DNA from: Papaver somniferum
Lineage: Eukaryota > Streptophyta > Magnoliopsida > Ranunculales > Papaveraceae
NCBI RefSeq assembly: GCF_003573695.1
Contig: NC_039359.1
Location: 140,575,112 to 140,639,111, forward strand
Length of the DNA: 64,000 nt
Direction of reading: 5' to 3'
The notes beneath the pieces were generated by a model. The model ran no database searches. It worked only from the letters and a program-made list of their open reading frames with translations, and was not told the DNA's origin. Positions 22,353 through 34,894 of this stretch are shown one piece after another (position 1 is the stretch's first letter; each line of letters begins with the position of its first letter). The translations under genes were made by a program, and so were the position numbers.

Positions 22353-25076
22353 ATGGAGAAGATATTAGAGGCAGGAAAAACCAAAGCCTCATCAAAGGAG
22401 ACACCGAGGGTTACCTCGGTCATGACCCGAAGCAAGCAGAAAGGAGACAAAGCTAAAACAACTGCTCAGAGGCAGGATGCTGCGGAAATCACTTCACCTA
22501 TGAACACTAACTCCATAGCAGCCGCGGCCCTCAAAGCTGCAGCCACGAAGACTGTTGTGGCCCCCCAGACTACAGAAGCTAACAAGACTTGGGTCCCAAG
22601 CCAAATCCATCAACAAAAAGAAGGGGTAGCAGAATCCATGACGCATCAGCCCGCACATCCACCAATCTTCGGAATGTCGTCAACCAACGGTCAGAATCAA
22701 ACCATACCAGTGCTTTTAGGACCACGGGCGGAAATTCAACCGAGGGGACCAAACTTGGAGATATCAACGATTGAAGCAGATCCTCGGCCACCCTTAATAC
22801 ACACTGTAGACGAAGCGGGAACTGTGGCCGTAGGGGTACCAGCCGGAACTCCCAATCAGGGATCAAACCAATCCCACCGACTGATGGTAGAGCTCGAAGA
22901 ATTGAAAAAGAGCCAGCAGGTCTATGCAAATGTCGTAGCTCTTCTGGCCAGGAAGAACCAAGACTTGAAAGATAAGATTTACCAAAGCACGAAGACTAGC
23001 CAACAACTGGATGAAGCAAATTCTAAAGCGCCAGAGCCCAATCGTGACCGAAGAGTCATCCTAGCAAATGACGCCAGGGGAAGTAGCGCATCAGATCCGG
23101 AATATGCCACCGAAGAGTTAGATTATTATGACAGCGAAGATCGAAGAAAGAAACGCTCAACTGAGCATGAGAACATGGGATATTACCGTGCAATGGAGGA
23201 GCTGCGCGATGATATGATGGCTGAGATCAAACAGTTAAAAGCCAGACAAGGCGGAGGAAGGCTCGAAGAGGTGATGAAAGAAGCTAACTCCACGCCCCTA
23301 ACTCATCGCCTGGCAAATACCCCCATTCCGTTAAAGTGCCCTGTCCCAACTTTTGAATGCTACGACGGATCCAGTGATCTCGCAGCACATATCCGATATT
23401 ATAACCGTATCTTAGCCATATGGAGTCAGAACGACGCCGTCCTCTGTAGATATTTCCTGTCAAGTCTGAAGGGATCGGCTTTGTCTTGGTTTGACAACCT
23501 ACCACCTGATTCCATCAACTCCTACGATCAACTCGCAGAGAAATTTCTGAGGACATACATGTACAACAAAGCTGTCAACACTGGAATGGATAAGCTTTTT
23601 TCTCTGGAAATTGGCTACAAGGAAAACACGAGGGAATACACTAACAGATGGCACAAGATCTGCCAAGCCATAGGGAGTGTGAACCTAGTAGTAAGTATCA
23701 ACTGTTACAAGTGGGGATTAGACCGAATGAGTCCACTATTTGTTGAGATTCATGGAAGCGTTCCTAAGACAGAAGGAGATCTTCGAATAATTATTGAAAA
23801 GTACGCTCGTCTTGAAGAAATACAACGTGAAAACCCGAGGGCACACACACAGAGTTCTCACCGTACCAATTACGCAGAACAAACCAATGGGGCCAAAAGA
23901 AATAGCTCAGTGGAACGGCCTCACGAAGATATGAAGGAACGAAGAGATGAACGACGAAAAGACGATCGAAAATTCGAAGATCAAGTTTACACGAAGCTCA
24001 ATGCTAGCTATGCTCGGATCTTGTGAGATATCAAAGGAAGGGAAAATTTGGAGTGGCCGTGGTCTAAGGGAAAACAGCCCCCAAGAACCGAGAAGTCTAA
24101 AGATTACTGTGAATATCACTGCTTCAATGGACACCAGACCGAGAAATTCAAAAACCTCAAAATAATGATCCAAAAACTGATTGATGCTGGTGAACTCAAA
24201 CAGTACATACGAAAGGAGGTCGCCGAGGATAGATCCAAATGGACCAAGCCAGTCCAACTTCCAGAGGGAAACCGCACAATAAACACCATCTTGTGTTCCG
24301 AAGCCGCGGGGCCCTCACTTACAGTGCAGATAGGAAAGAGGCTACGAAAGCAATTCGAGGACCACTGCGAATTATATAAGATTGATGGTGTAGAGGTGGG
24401 AGAACACGAAGAGTGGATGGACGCACCTATTATCTTCGATGCTGAAGATATCGAAGAAGATATGAAAGATAATAACGATCCCTTGGTCCTAACACTACCA
24501 GTGTCTGGATGTAACCTCAAAAAGATCCTCATAGACGGGGGAAGCTCAGTAAACGTTCTATTCTACGACGCATTCAAACGAATGAAGCTCCATGATGAAC
24601 AACTAATGACCTCTTATTACACCATCTACGGATTCAATGGAGCACCCACGAAGCCATTGGGAGACATCGTGTTGCAGGTTAACGCCGGACCCATGAAAGT
24701 AGAAACACGATTCAGCTTGGTTGACGCCCCATCCCCCTATAACGCCATTATTGGACGAAAGTGGTTACATAAACTCAAAGGAGTGGCGGAAGCTTACTAC
24801 CAATATCTCAGATTCCCTACACCTGAGGGAGTGATGGAAATCAAGGGAGATAGGGTCTCTTCAAAAGAGTGTCAAACCACTCAGGATCGTATCAACAGCG
24901 AACAAGAAGAGCAGCGAAAAACCCGAAGAATTAAAAATAAAGAAGCCGCAAAAGAAAAGGCCATAGACCTGTTCCTCAAGGAAACCACAGGGAGGGGTTT
25001 GACAAAAGATGATAATGTCCTAAACACAGAAACAGGTACTTCAGCAGCCAACGAAGGACATAAACATACCAAATAG
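22353..25076 (+). pseudogene. gag-protease of element C (one in-frame stop)
   Basis: A single frame runs from ATG 22353 to TAG 25076, broken by one TGA at 24024-24026 (YARIL-stop-DIKGRENLEW), most simply explained by CGA to TGA. Residues 1-300 are low-complexity and coiled coil. The capsid core lies near residues 330-480 (LKGSALSWFDNLP and EYTNRWHKICQ). After the stop comes a CEYHCFNGHQTEKFKNLK remnant in which the final Cys of the expected Cys/His motif is Phe. The retropepsin domain has ILIDGGSSVN (near 24525), followed by YNAIIGRKWLH. It would supply capsid and protease. The end at TAG 25074 is itself probably a mutated Gln codon, because the frame continues into RT. Confidence 0.85.
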
Positions 25077-28000
25077 CAATCAAAGAACGTCCCAGTCCTC
25101 GGGGATCCGAAGCCGGTGTTTACACCAGTAGAGTCCGTAAAAGAAATCAACATAGGAACGGAAGAAAACCCGAAGATGATCAAAGTAGGGACCATAATGG
25201 ACGAAAGAAGAGAAGATTCCTTAACCAAATTACTTAAAGAATACGCGGATGTATTCTCCTGGAAGCTAGGAGATATGTCGGGGATTGACCCGAAAATAAT
25301 CCAACACGAGCTGCGCATCAAACCAGGCACGCCACCTTTCAGGCAGAAAATAAGAAAATTTGCACCGGAGTATCATAAGGCAGTGGAAAAATAACTTCAG
25401 AAACTACTAGAAGCAGGGTTCATCAAGGAAGTCAAGTACCCTACATGGATCTCCAACATGGTCGTCGTTCATAAGAAAAATGGAGGGTTTAGGATATGCA
25501 TCGATTTTACTAACCTCAACAAGGCATGTCCAAAGGACAGCTATCCCATGCCAAGCATAGATCAGCTGGTTGAAGCAGTAGAAGGATACGAAGAGATGTC
25601 ATTCATGGATGGATATTTTGGCTACAACCAAGTAGCCCTGGCAGAAGAATATCAACTACACACAGAATTCTACACCCCACATGGCCTTTATTGCTACACT
25701 AGAATGCCCTTTGGACTTCGAAACGCAGGGGAAACGTACCAAAGAATGGTCGATGCTATCTTCAGGCCATGGATTGGTAGTACCTTAGAAGTATACGTTG
25801 ATGACATGCTCGTCAAAAGTAAGCTGCACAAAGATCACCACCAGGATCTGAGAGATATCTTCGAACCAATGAGGAAACATCACATGAAAGTAAATCCAGA
25901 AAAATGCACTTTCGGTGTCACCTCAGGGAAATTCCTCGGATATCTGGTAACAAAAAGGGGCATTGAGGTAGACCCAGCGAAGATTCAGGCCATAGTAGAA
26001 ATGCCATCCCCGAAGAATTTAAAAGAAGTGCAGAAGCTCAATGGGTCCATAGCAGCCTTGGGCAGATTTATTGCCCGATCCTCGGACAAATGCAAACATT
26101 TTTTCAATGTTCTCAAAAAAGGAAGTAAGTTTGAATGAACCGCAGAATGCGAAGAAGCCTTCCAAAAAATCAAAGAACACCTGGCTTCAATTCCAATCCT
26201 GCAGAATCCTGATCCTGATGAGGTTTTGGCATTGTACAACCTATCTATTATATCAGTAAAACCCTCAATTCTGCGGAAAGGAACTACACGAAGATCGAAC
26301 AACTTATCCTGGCATTGGTGTGGGCTACTCAAAAGCTGAGAACCTATTTTTTAACTCACTTCATCCGCGTCCCATGCAAAGCACCACTGGAAGCAGTCCT
26401 CAAAAGCGCGGGAAAATTAGGCAGAATAGCCAAGTGGAACACCCACCTGGACCAATTCAACATCATTCATGAAATTCAACATTCCCAAAAATCCCAAGTT
26501 TTGGCGGATTTCTTAGCAGACCTCCCCCTGGACAACGACAAAGAGATTAAGGGAATACCAGAAGCCGATGAAGAAAGCAAGGATCCAATTGATGTCCTCG
26601 AACCCGCGAGTCAAAGACAATGGGAAGTCTTCGTCGATGGTTCCAAAAATAAGGAAGGGGCAGGAATAGGCATTGTCATCACCACCCCAACTGGAGAAAG
26701 GATCGTACAGGCACTCAGGTTAGAATTCAAAGAGCATACTAACAACATCGTCGAATACGAGGCAGTCGTACATGCCCTCCGCTTAATAATAGAGATGGGG
26801 GTAACCGATGTAAGACTGACAAGTGATTCGCAGCTTGTCATACGGAAAATAGGGCTCGAGTACAATGTGTAAGACGACACCCTCTCAGCTTATATGGCCT
26901 TGGTCAAAACATTGGCATCACAAATTCCTAACATCAAGTTTCGGCACTTATGCAGAAGGGATTTCAGGCACACGGATGCCCTAGCATATATATCATCCAT
27001 GCTGAAGGAAAAAATCATCGAAGATATTAAAATAAAAAGGGTATACGAGCCTTCAATTGCATCGCAATTATACTTTGCTACCAATCAAGATACAGTGGAA
27101 GAAAATACAGAAGATCAGGTAGGAGAAGACATCCATAACGATTTTGACGAAGAAGATATCCTGCCAAGAGCAAATCAAGACGAAGATTTCAGCAACGAAG
27201 ATGATTGGAGAATGGTGATCCATGCATTTCTCGAAGATGGAACCTTACCCGCGGATCATAAACAAGCCAGGAAAATACTCTCCAAAGTAGGAAGATATGA
27301 TCTTCGGGATGGGGTCCTGTACAAGAAATCCTTCCTCGGACCGTTACTACGTTGCTTATCCAGGAAAGAGGGGCATCTAATTCTAAACGACATCCATTAT
27401 GGTGACGCAGGGAATCATAGCGGCATGAGATCACTAGCCGACAAAGCAAAAATGCAAGGATATTACTGGCCCACAATGATACAGGATGCCGCAAGAATGT
27501 CCCGACGATGTGAAGAATGTCAGCGTTTCTCCAAAAAGATACACGCGCCAGCAACAACGCTAAATTCTGTAGATAGCCCGTGGCCATTTGCAAAATGGGG
27601 CATAGATATCGTCGGGCCTTTCATCGAAGGATCAGGGAAAAGACGATTTTTGATAGTAGCCACGAACTACTTCAGTAAATGGGTGGAAGCTAAATCCTTA
27701 GCCAGGATCAGAGACGTGGATGTGTTTACTTTCATATTCCAAAACATCATTTGCAGGTTCGGCATACCAGCGGAAATCGTGTCCGATAATGGTAAGCAAT
27801 TGCAGGGGAAAAATATAGACATGCTCTTCGATACTTTCAAAATAAGGAAGAACAAATCCACCCCCATATACCCTCAAAGCAACGGACAAGCGGAAGCCAC
27901 TAACGAGACCCTCGCCCTTATCCTCAAAAAGCAATTAGATGAACATAAGGGGCGATGGTGTGAACAGCTGCACAATGTGTTACGGGCATACAGGACAACA

Positions 28001-28437
28001 CGAAGATCTGCCACTGGGGAATCCCCATTTCTCCTCACTTATGGAGCTGAAGAAGTCATCCCAACAGAGATCCTCATGCCAACCACAAAGACCGAAGCAT
28101 GGGAGAAAAATCTCACAACAGACATGATGTTAGAGAGATTGGACGACCTGGAAGGAAGGAGAGAAGCAACATTGCAGAAGATGGAAAATTATCAACGAAG
28201 ACTAGCGAGGGAGTACAACAAAAAGGTAAAGCTTCAAAATTTTGTAGAGGGCAGTATGTGCTAAGAACAATCCCACAGTATCAACGAGAGAAGAAATGGG
28301 GAAAGTTAGCACCTACATGGGGAGGACCTTTTATAATACACGACATTGCGGGAAACGGTTCCTACTATCTTCGCAATCTGAAAGGCGAGGTCCTCCGGCA
28401 TCCTTGGAATGCTAAGTGGCTCAAACCATACTACCCA
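25077..28437 (+). pseudogene. Reverse transcriptase, RNase H and integrase of element C (broken)
   Basis: RT continues in the gag-protease frame: FRICIDFTNLNKACPKD, then YVDD at 25794-25805. Stops lie at 25392 and 26136; the latter is TGA in place of an expected Trp. A deletion near 26236 removes part of the RT-RNase H connection and changes frame. RNase H then reads FVDGSKNKEGAGIG, EYEAV and TSDSQL, with the acidic residues present. A stop lies at 26870. Integrase shows an HHCC-type finger (HYGDAGNHSG and CEEC) and a DD35E core, with Asp at 27605 and 27785 and Glu at 27893, exactly 35 residues between the last two. A 1-bp loss near 28250 shifts the frame before the GPF/Y-type end (TWGGPFIIHDI). 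Together these would copy and insert the element. Confidence 0.88.
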
Positions 28438-28440
28438 TAG

Positions 28441-29140
28441 GAGCAACGCAGCTTTACATCTGCGTGAAGAATACCAGAAGAAGAAGGCAGCGTAACCGCT
28501 TTACTTTATTCTATCTCTGGAAGAGGATTAGCAGACCTCAATCTATCAATCAAACGAACTCTTTGCAAATTCCGAAGCAATTCCGCGGGATGAACAAACA
28601 GATCCGCGGAACGAGCACCTATACATACGGCACATCGAGTAATAAACTATCAATATTGGGGAAAGTAGTTAATCTACAATCTCTCAGGGATCCCCCATCA
28701 GTGTCTATGAGTGTAAGACCAGGGGGAAGGCACCCAGCAGAAAGAGATACCCAACCAATCTTAAGGCAACGGGTCGACGGAATGGGTGTATGTAAATATT
28801 TTAACCCCATATCCTAGAACGTTGCCTCGGCCCCCACCGTCTGGGAATCCTCTGGCCCAGGGTTCGCCAGCGGGGTGACATGTCTCAAGACGATCACGAA
28901 GGTACCTCCCTTCGGTATCGCACCCAAACACTTAAAACATTCTTCTTTTGTTTTTAATGTCCTTCCTTACAATGCTTAAAATAAAAAACAAACTGATACT
29001 GCAGGTATACCAAAAGAATGATCCATTTCATAAGGGTTGGTTACAAAGAGAGGCAAGGCCAATTCAAAGAAAAAACACATCAAAAACATTCTCTTTACAA
29101 AATACTAGCAAAATCTAACTGAAGGCTAATGCCGTGGTTT
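28441..29140. other. Non-coding spacer between pol and the opposite-strand gene of element C
   Basis: No gene. Counterpart of 2957-3616 in element A with recognisable shared words. The pol gene and opposite-strand gene converge here. Confidence 0.55.
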
Positions 29141-32100
29141 CTACTTGGAAGATGACGCCCCATCAGCAGGGTTGTTCCGAAGAGTTGAAGGGACGCTCCC
29201 ACCAGAAGAGGGTCCCGAGGAGCCAGGAAAGGAGGCAGGTACAGGACGACGCAGATAGCTCTTGACGAGGCCATGATCGGTCTTAAGGCCAAGCTCAATC
29301 TTCTCCAGCATCTTGTTTGTCTCCTCCGCCAATTGACACCGAGCCTTATGCATAATAACTGTCGTTCGCTGGTGGGCTTGAGATAACAACGAGGACAGAC
29401 GATTCACTTCTTTAGAAGCAGCACCAACGGCCTCCTCGCGGGATTCCACCAGACTCTTAAAATAATTAGTTTGTCCTTCCTGCTGCACTAAGGAAGATTG
29501 AGCCTTTTCAAATTTTTCATTTGCAGCGCGGAGTTGTCCCTAAAGCTCTGAAAAAGACAACACAAGGGATTTAGCACAGAAAAGACATACTCACACTCGA
29601 TGAAATGAGGTTATACCTTCGACACAAGCCGAAGCCTCTTCATACTCATTAACAACCGCGTCTCGCGCTTCGTCAAGATAGTCATATTCCTCGGATAGTT
29701 TCTTATAATATAGTTGAAGGTTGGTGAGAGCAAATTGACTTGCATTTAATTCTACCTGCTTCATCGAATCCATGTGACGAAGATGGTTGACTTCGTTGTT
29801 TATCTCTATTACCCCTTTGTTAAGTCTGTACATGCATACTTCGAGATTTCTCTCAGACTCAGCCTGGCGGGCTATTTCAGCGCGAGACGCAGCAAGGGCT
29901 TTGCTGAGATCCCCAACCTCGGCTCTGGCATCGTCCCTTTCTATGGTAAGACACAGCATACTCTCCTTAATTCCCGGAAAAGGAAGGGAGCGAGCCTTTC
30001 GTAATTCCTCTTCCAGAAGATGTATTCTAGCCTCTAATAACGAAGTACGCTCACGGGATTCCCGCAGATTCTCACGTGTCCACAACAGCGTACCATTGAA
30101 CAAAATACAGTCATGGTTATACATATTCTGTATATCAACCATCTGAACATGCCTTGCGCGCCATCCCTCAGCCCGAGCGTCCCACTTTTTGGCTTCTATC
30201 TTAATTTTTTCGACCAACTCTTTGATACGAGATTTTTGTCGTGCCCTTTCATTCCGAAGTCATATCATCTCGGGGACTCCACCCACTGAAGATAGTTTGG
30301 GGAGACTCAGACAGAACAACAAAGTAGTAGAAAGGAATTACGAGGGATAAAAGATGGAGAAGAACTAAACCTGTGAAAGCTGAAACTTTTCCGCGAGTTT
30401 ACTCTAACTCAGCGCGAACGGTGGCAAGCTCTGAACGAAGACCAGCCTCAGCTTCACCCATCCTTTCTTTCTCTTTAAGGCTATTCTTAATTTCTTTTAT
30501 CTCCACCTCAGCCGTAGATAATGCCTTTTCCCTGTGACGAAGCTTAGCCTCCAGCTTCAAAGATTTCGCTTTAAAGAATTGATACATCACATGGTTACAA
30601 TGCTCACTCCTCATCATCTACACATCAAACGGAAAACATTATTACACCGAAGGATTCGAGTGTCACGAAGAGATATGTACGAGGACTTACCTCCAAGACA
30701 CGCTGCTGGGGAAAACCATATTGGTACCCATCGGCTAAAGCCATCATTTCATCAACAGAAGATGGAGGGTCCGCTACGAGGGTATCCTCTGGAACACTCA
30801 AGTTTTTCCACCACATCTCGGCAACACGCGCCTCGGAAGATAGTTCCATCATCCGACGAGTATAAGCATCAGAATCTTTCTCGCCAGCAACCACCGGGAC
30901 TGGATGGGGAACAAACAGCAGACTCTTTTTCTTGAGCCAATCCATTATGGCATCCTCACCCTCAAACATCAGCGAGTGAGGGAAATCCACGGAAGGTGAG
31001 TTAACCACAGACTTCCTCTTTGCTGTCATTTCCCCATCAGCACAAGTCTCCGCATCACCACGCGCAACGTGATCATCCACGCCCTCATTCTGAACAACAA
31101 CATTTTTCTTACCGAAATCCCCGAGCACATCCCAATCATCATTGGGGGAAAGCAAAGAAAAGTCTTCGGGAAAACCGAGGGCATCATCAAAGAGTTCCCC
31201 TGCGGAATATATCCTGTCAAAGGAGAACTCTTGAGAAATGGTGGCGAGAGTTTTCGCAGACTCACCCCCTCCGATAAATTCCCGACCATCAGGGTTATCA
31301 CCAGCAGGAGCAGACATTTCCGCGGTAACACTTCCCTCGGCCACCGCGGTATTATTTCCCCCATCAACACCATCACAACCCGCACCAACCTCTTCCTCGA
31401 CATCAGGAGGGGAAGTATCAGTGCGTTCTTCCCCATCAAACATTGCCTCATCCTCGGCAAACTCTTCATTCACTGGACTGGTAACTTCTTCATGAACCTC
31501 AGCCTCACCCGTCACAATGGTAGAAGACGGCTTGGGCCCAATCTTTTTCTTTTTCGACACCTGCAAACCAATACAAGTTCCACAAAAAGAGTTATTTCCT
31601 CATACACAAAGTTTGATTTTCAAAAAAGGAGGGGCGCGACCAGAATCTGCAATAACCATACCTTGGTAGTAGCGGCACTCTTCGGTGGAAGTATAGCACC
31701 AGAACCCTCTTCTTCGTCTCCATCAACAACGTAGAGAGCATAAGGAAAGTTCATGCCCTCGAAATTTAAACGCGAGGGACAGAAATCTCCATAACGAGCA
31801 GGAGGAGATTCACGAGGCCTGCTACTCTCAGAAGGACGCCAACTGCGCGGACCGGGAATCCAACCATACGCCCAAGGACCAACAATTTCAATAACAGTGG
31901 CATGCCACTCATAATCATGGTCACGCTTGATCCTTTCACGAGCAGGAAAAAGTTTTCGCTGAGCCGACCCCTCGGTGCCTGGAACGTATTTCAGTTTGGC
32001 AACGCTCACCTCACTTAAGAGACGAATTTCGCCCCGAGGAGCAGCGAGGTTACGAAGACTAACACTCCACGGTTTACGGTTCTTACTATTGAAATAATCC

Positions 32101-33023
32101 CCAAAGGAGCTGTTAAATTTTTCAGGAGTATACCACTCCCTCTCAGCGGGATTTGGAACGTAACATGTCATCATCGTCTCCCCCTTACTCCGCAGATAAC
32201 ATTCCCTCAGTGCACGGAGATAGTTCCCCGATAATTGCGACACGGAACGAATATGAGTATTGGTGGAAGAGCCTTCGCGACCATCCAACACATCATAATA
32301 AAAGGAATCACCAGAAATATACAACGGCAGCATAAGACCCGCCTCGAAGGCTCCAACCGTAGTCAACAGATTAAACACATCAAACTGATACTTCGAGATG
32401 AGCTCGTAAGTAATATCATCCTCAGGGGCATAGAAACGAACCTCGAAGGCTTGGAGCTCATTCTTTTCCTTGAAAACTTCAAGGTCAATGTGCTTAAAAG
32501 TGACTTTATTCTTGCTAACCGAAACGCTGCGTATCACCGGGACAGCCTCCTCTTCTTCCGCGGGATCGGACGAACCAACAAAAGCTTCGGAAGCTTTTCT
32601 TTTTAAAGGAGGATTTTTAGATGATTTAGCTCTCGGCACAACACCTTTGGAGTTCTTCCCTTTGAAAGAAAGTACTGGAGGTGGCGGCAGAGGGTTCTGC
32701 ACGGGCACAATAGAACGAAGAGGGGGAATATCGAAGGTGTCACCGCGAGGAGGTGTCTGCGTACACCTGGAGTCATCACGAGGACGAGAAGGAGCACGGA
32801 TGACAGCGTATCGAGACCCGGAAGTGCCCTTTGATGGATCTCCCTTCCTAGGAGGTGAAGCCTTCGTCCCAGAAGAAGACGAAACTCTACTACCGCGGGG
32901 ATCCATCTGCGACAATTTAGAGAGATCTCCCCCATGTGGAGATGTATCAGACTCTCTACGCGGAGGGGATCTCGGCAGACTGGAAGGCGGAGTTTGATAA
33001 GGAAGCCGCGGACGGTCAGACAT
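29141..33023 (-). pseudogene. Opposite-strand five-exon gene of element C, conserved aORF-type protein
   Basis: The gene reads from ATG 33023 leftwards. Exons are 33023-31662 (454 codons), 31560-30691 (290 codons), 30617-30371, 30285-29617 and 29547-29141; all four introns have GT and AG ends. Exon 1 has a Pro/Ser/Arg-rich start and then a well-conserved globular region (HIDLEVFKEKNELQAFEVRF, LLTTVGAFEAG, FEGMNFPYALYV). Exon 2 opens with a KKKK run and is acidic. Exons 3 to 5 are Glu/Lys/Leu-rich coiled coil, and the tail is Ser/Pro/Gly-rich. Exons 1 and 2 are fully open; exon 3 has a 1-bp shift, exon 4 a TGA for an expected Trp near 30262 and exon 5 a TAG near 29541. No enzyme motif was found. 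It may belong to the Pfam putative gypsy-type transposon family, which would need a profile search. Confidence 0.75.
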
Positions 33024-33112
33024 GGCTGCGAGGAGGTACAAAAAACAAGTTAGAAGCAAACACGAGGGCATCACCAAAGATCAAAAAACCACAAAATTAA
33101 CAGTTCATCTCA

Positions 33113-33194
33113 NNNNNNNNNNNNNNNNNNNNNNNNNNNNNNNNNNNNNNNNNNNNNNNNNNNNNNNNNNNNNNNNNNNNNNNNNNNNNNNNNN
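33113..33194. other. Assembly gap (82 N)
   Basis: A run of N, immediately followed by a 40-base A run. It lies in the 5' UTR region of the opposite-strand gene of element C, so that leader is incomplete. Confidence 1.

Positions 33195-33234
<40 letters not shown>
33195..33234. repeat. Homopolymer A tract (40 bases) beside the gap
   Basis: Forty consecutive A bases next to the N run. On the element's opposite strand this is a T run. It probably caused the sequencing gap. Confidence 0.95.
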
Positions 33235-33237
<3 letters not shown>

Positions 33238-33591
33238 ATACAATTGAAACACTGGCCTCCTCGACTTGAGAAGAAGAACAGGGGCAAACTAGCATACATG
33301 CATCGAAAGATATTCTTCATCACAAAACAAGGTACAACAGCAGCAGGAAATTTACAATCAACACAGTCAACACAAAATTTAAAACAACAGAAACTAAGAA
33401 AAGAAACCTTACCACCACAAACAAAATCCCAAAAGAAGACAAATGAGAGAACAAACCAGAAACAAAGAAAAAACGAGCGTGATTAATGCTAGGGCAGAGA
33501 GAATTTAATGGTTGAAGAACAAAGGATGAAGTCTGACAGGGAGAATGAAATTAATTTTCAAGGAGAATGAAATTAATTTTTTCTCCTCTCC

Positions 33592-33600
33592 TTTATATAC
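33592..33600 (-). promoter_or_regulatory. TATA-like box for the opposite-strand gene of element C
   Basis: The minus strand reads GAGTATATAAAGG, 570 bp upstream of ATG 33023 and about 190 bp from the 3' LTR. Element A has the same spacing to its ATG (560 bp). Confidence 0.5.
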
Positions 33601-33767
33601 TCGAAAGAAAGAGAAGGAAGTTAATGTAGGAATGGGAAACATGCCCATTAAATGAGCAGTTAATGCACGAGTGAGAAACGTACCCAAGTATATATGAGAA
33701 GTTATTAGGAGAGAGGAGGAATATGTAACGTCTGTTTTCTTCAATGCTCCCACTAAACACTCAAGCC

Positions 33768-33785
33768 CGAAGAAAAGGGGCAAAT
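33768..33785 (+). other. Polypurine tract of element C
   Basis: CGAAGAAAAGGGGCAAAT directly precedes the 3' LTR and matches the tract of element A. Confidence 0.75.
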
Positions 33786-34739
33786 TGTGTGTACATATTT
33801 CATCATCAAACACGTGTATGTGAGAATAAACGTGGAGAGCATGCGGACCAAGTCATCAAAACAGGATGACACACGCCCACAGCCAAGAAGCCCATCCCGT
33901 CGACTTCGGATCTTCGCCCGAACAAATCCAAGGGCAGAAGTTAAAGGATGTACCAAAAGCACGGTGTACTGCGGAGCACCAAATAACTCCCGAAGAGTTG
34001 CTTTTTCTCATCCCCAAAAGAAGCCAAGATCAACGGTGAAGAGAAGGTTGACTGACATGGACGTGATAGGGGAAGAAGACACTTGTCTGACACTAGCATG
34101 CGTCTCAACTACCCGCATTAAAAACTCTGAGCAGTGTACGTTTCGATCAACCCGTGGAACGAACGAGGATGACTCTGCGTGATCAAGCAATGAACGAAGA
34201 CCTCTGCGTGATGGACGCAAAGCACAAGAAGATAAGGTTCCAACGGCTCTCATAAACGGGTCCCACACTCTAAGCCTATAAATACCCCCTCTCCACCAAG
34301 AGAGAGGGGATCGAAAAAGAGAGGGAGGTTTATAAAGAAGTCGGGAGAGAAGAATTGTTAGTGTAAGTTTACCTTTTAAAATTCGCAGACCTATGTAAAC
34401 TCCAAAGTCATTCGACTACCTCTGTAATCATCAAATGCATAGTGAAAACGACAACCCCGTGGATGTAAGCCTTAGTGCTGAACCACGTAAATCCCAGTCT
34501 TATTTACATTTCAGCACTTTACATCCAGTTCATACTCCACGAGTATTACTTTTACACTTCGTTTTCTTTATCTTCCTCTATGTGAACACCTCTGGTGATG
34601 ATATTAGACGAGGCAATGATAAACCCGAAGGTTTTTGAGCCAAGGAATCAATACAATCGTCTCATCAGTGCGAGCATGTGTATAAAATGCGAACATTGTT
34701 TGTGAACATATAGATGCCTTCGTGATTTACGTGTTCACA
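33786..34739 (+). repeat. 3' LTR of element C (right end approximate)
   Basis: Starts TGTGTGTACATA after the polypurine tract. A TATA-like CCTATAAATACCCC is at 34275-34290, followed by an AG-rich leader. The end near GTGTTCACA (about 34739) is inferred from a CA end and loss of similarity; it has not been confirmed by a target copy. Confidence 0.65.
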
Positions 34740-34783
34740 CTCTCTTGATGACTTTGTTGCTTATTTTTATTTTATTTTTGTTG

Positions 34784-34894
34784 AATGGGATAGTTGGTTC
34801 TTCCTTTCTGAGAAAAAAATAATCTAATAATATTAAACAAAATTTCAATGGGATAGTTGGTTCTTCCTCTCTGAGAAAAAAATAATCTAATAAT
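34784..34894. repeat. 48-bp direct duplication, period 63
   Basis: Copies at 34784-34831 and 34847-34894 differ at one base; each has AATGGGATAGTTGG and TGAGAAAAAAATAATC. It lies just outside element C and looks like a local slippage duplication. Confidence 0.85.

Larger units (their letters stand above)
21668..34739 (+). mobile_element. Element C: Ty3/gypsy (Tat-like) retrotransposon with gag-pol and opposite-strand gene
   Basis: About 13 kb. In order it has a truncated 5' LTR (21668-22121), leader, gag-protease (22353-25076), RT/RNase H/integrase (to 28437), a spacer, an opposite-strand five-exon gene (33023-29141), a polypurine tract and a 3' LTR (33786 to about 34739). The 5' LTR fragment matches 33838-34290 at about 97 percent by eye but lacks both LTR ends. 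Coding regions carry scattered stops, an RNase H deletion and a 1-bp shift, so the copy is inactive. The order protease-RT-RNase H-integrase is Ty3/gypsy; the opposite-strand gene points to the Tat lineage. No target duplication can be seen. Confidence 0.85.

Noticed and set aside
29774..30146. Plus-strand ORFs within 29774-32997
   Set aside because: They are shadows of the opposite-strand exons, which have conserved counterparts in element A and supported splice sites.
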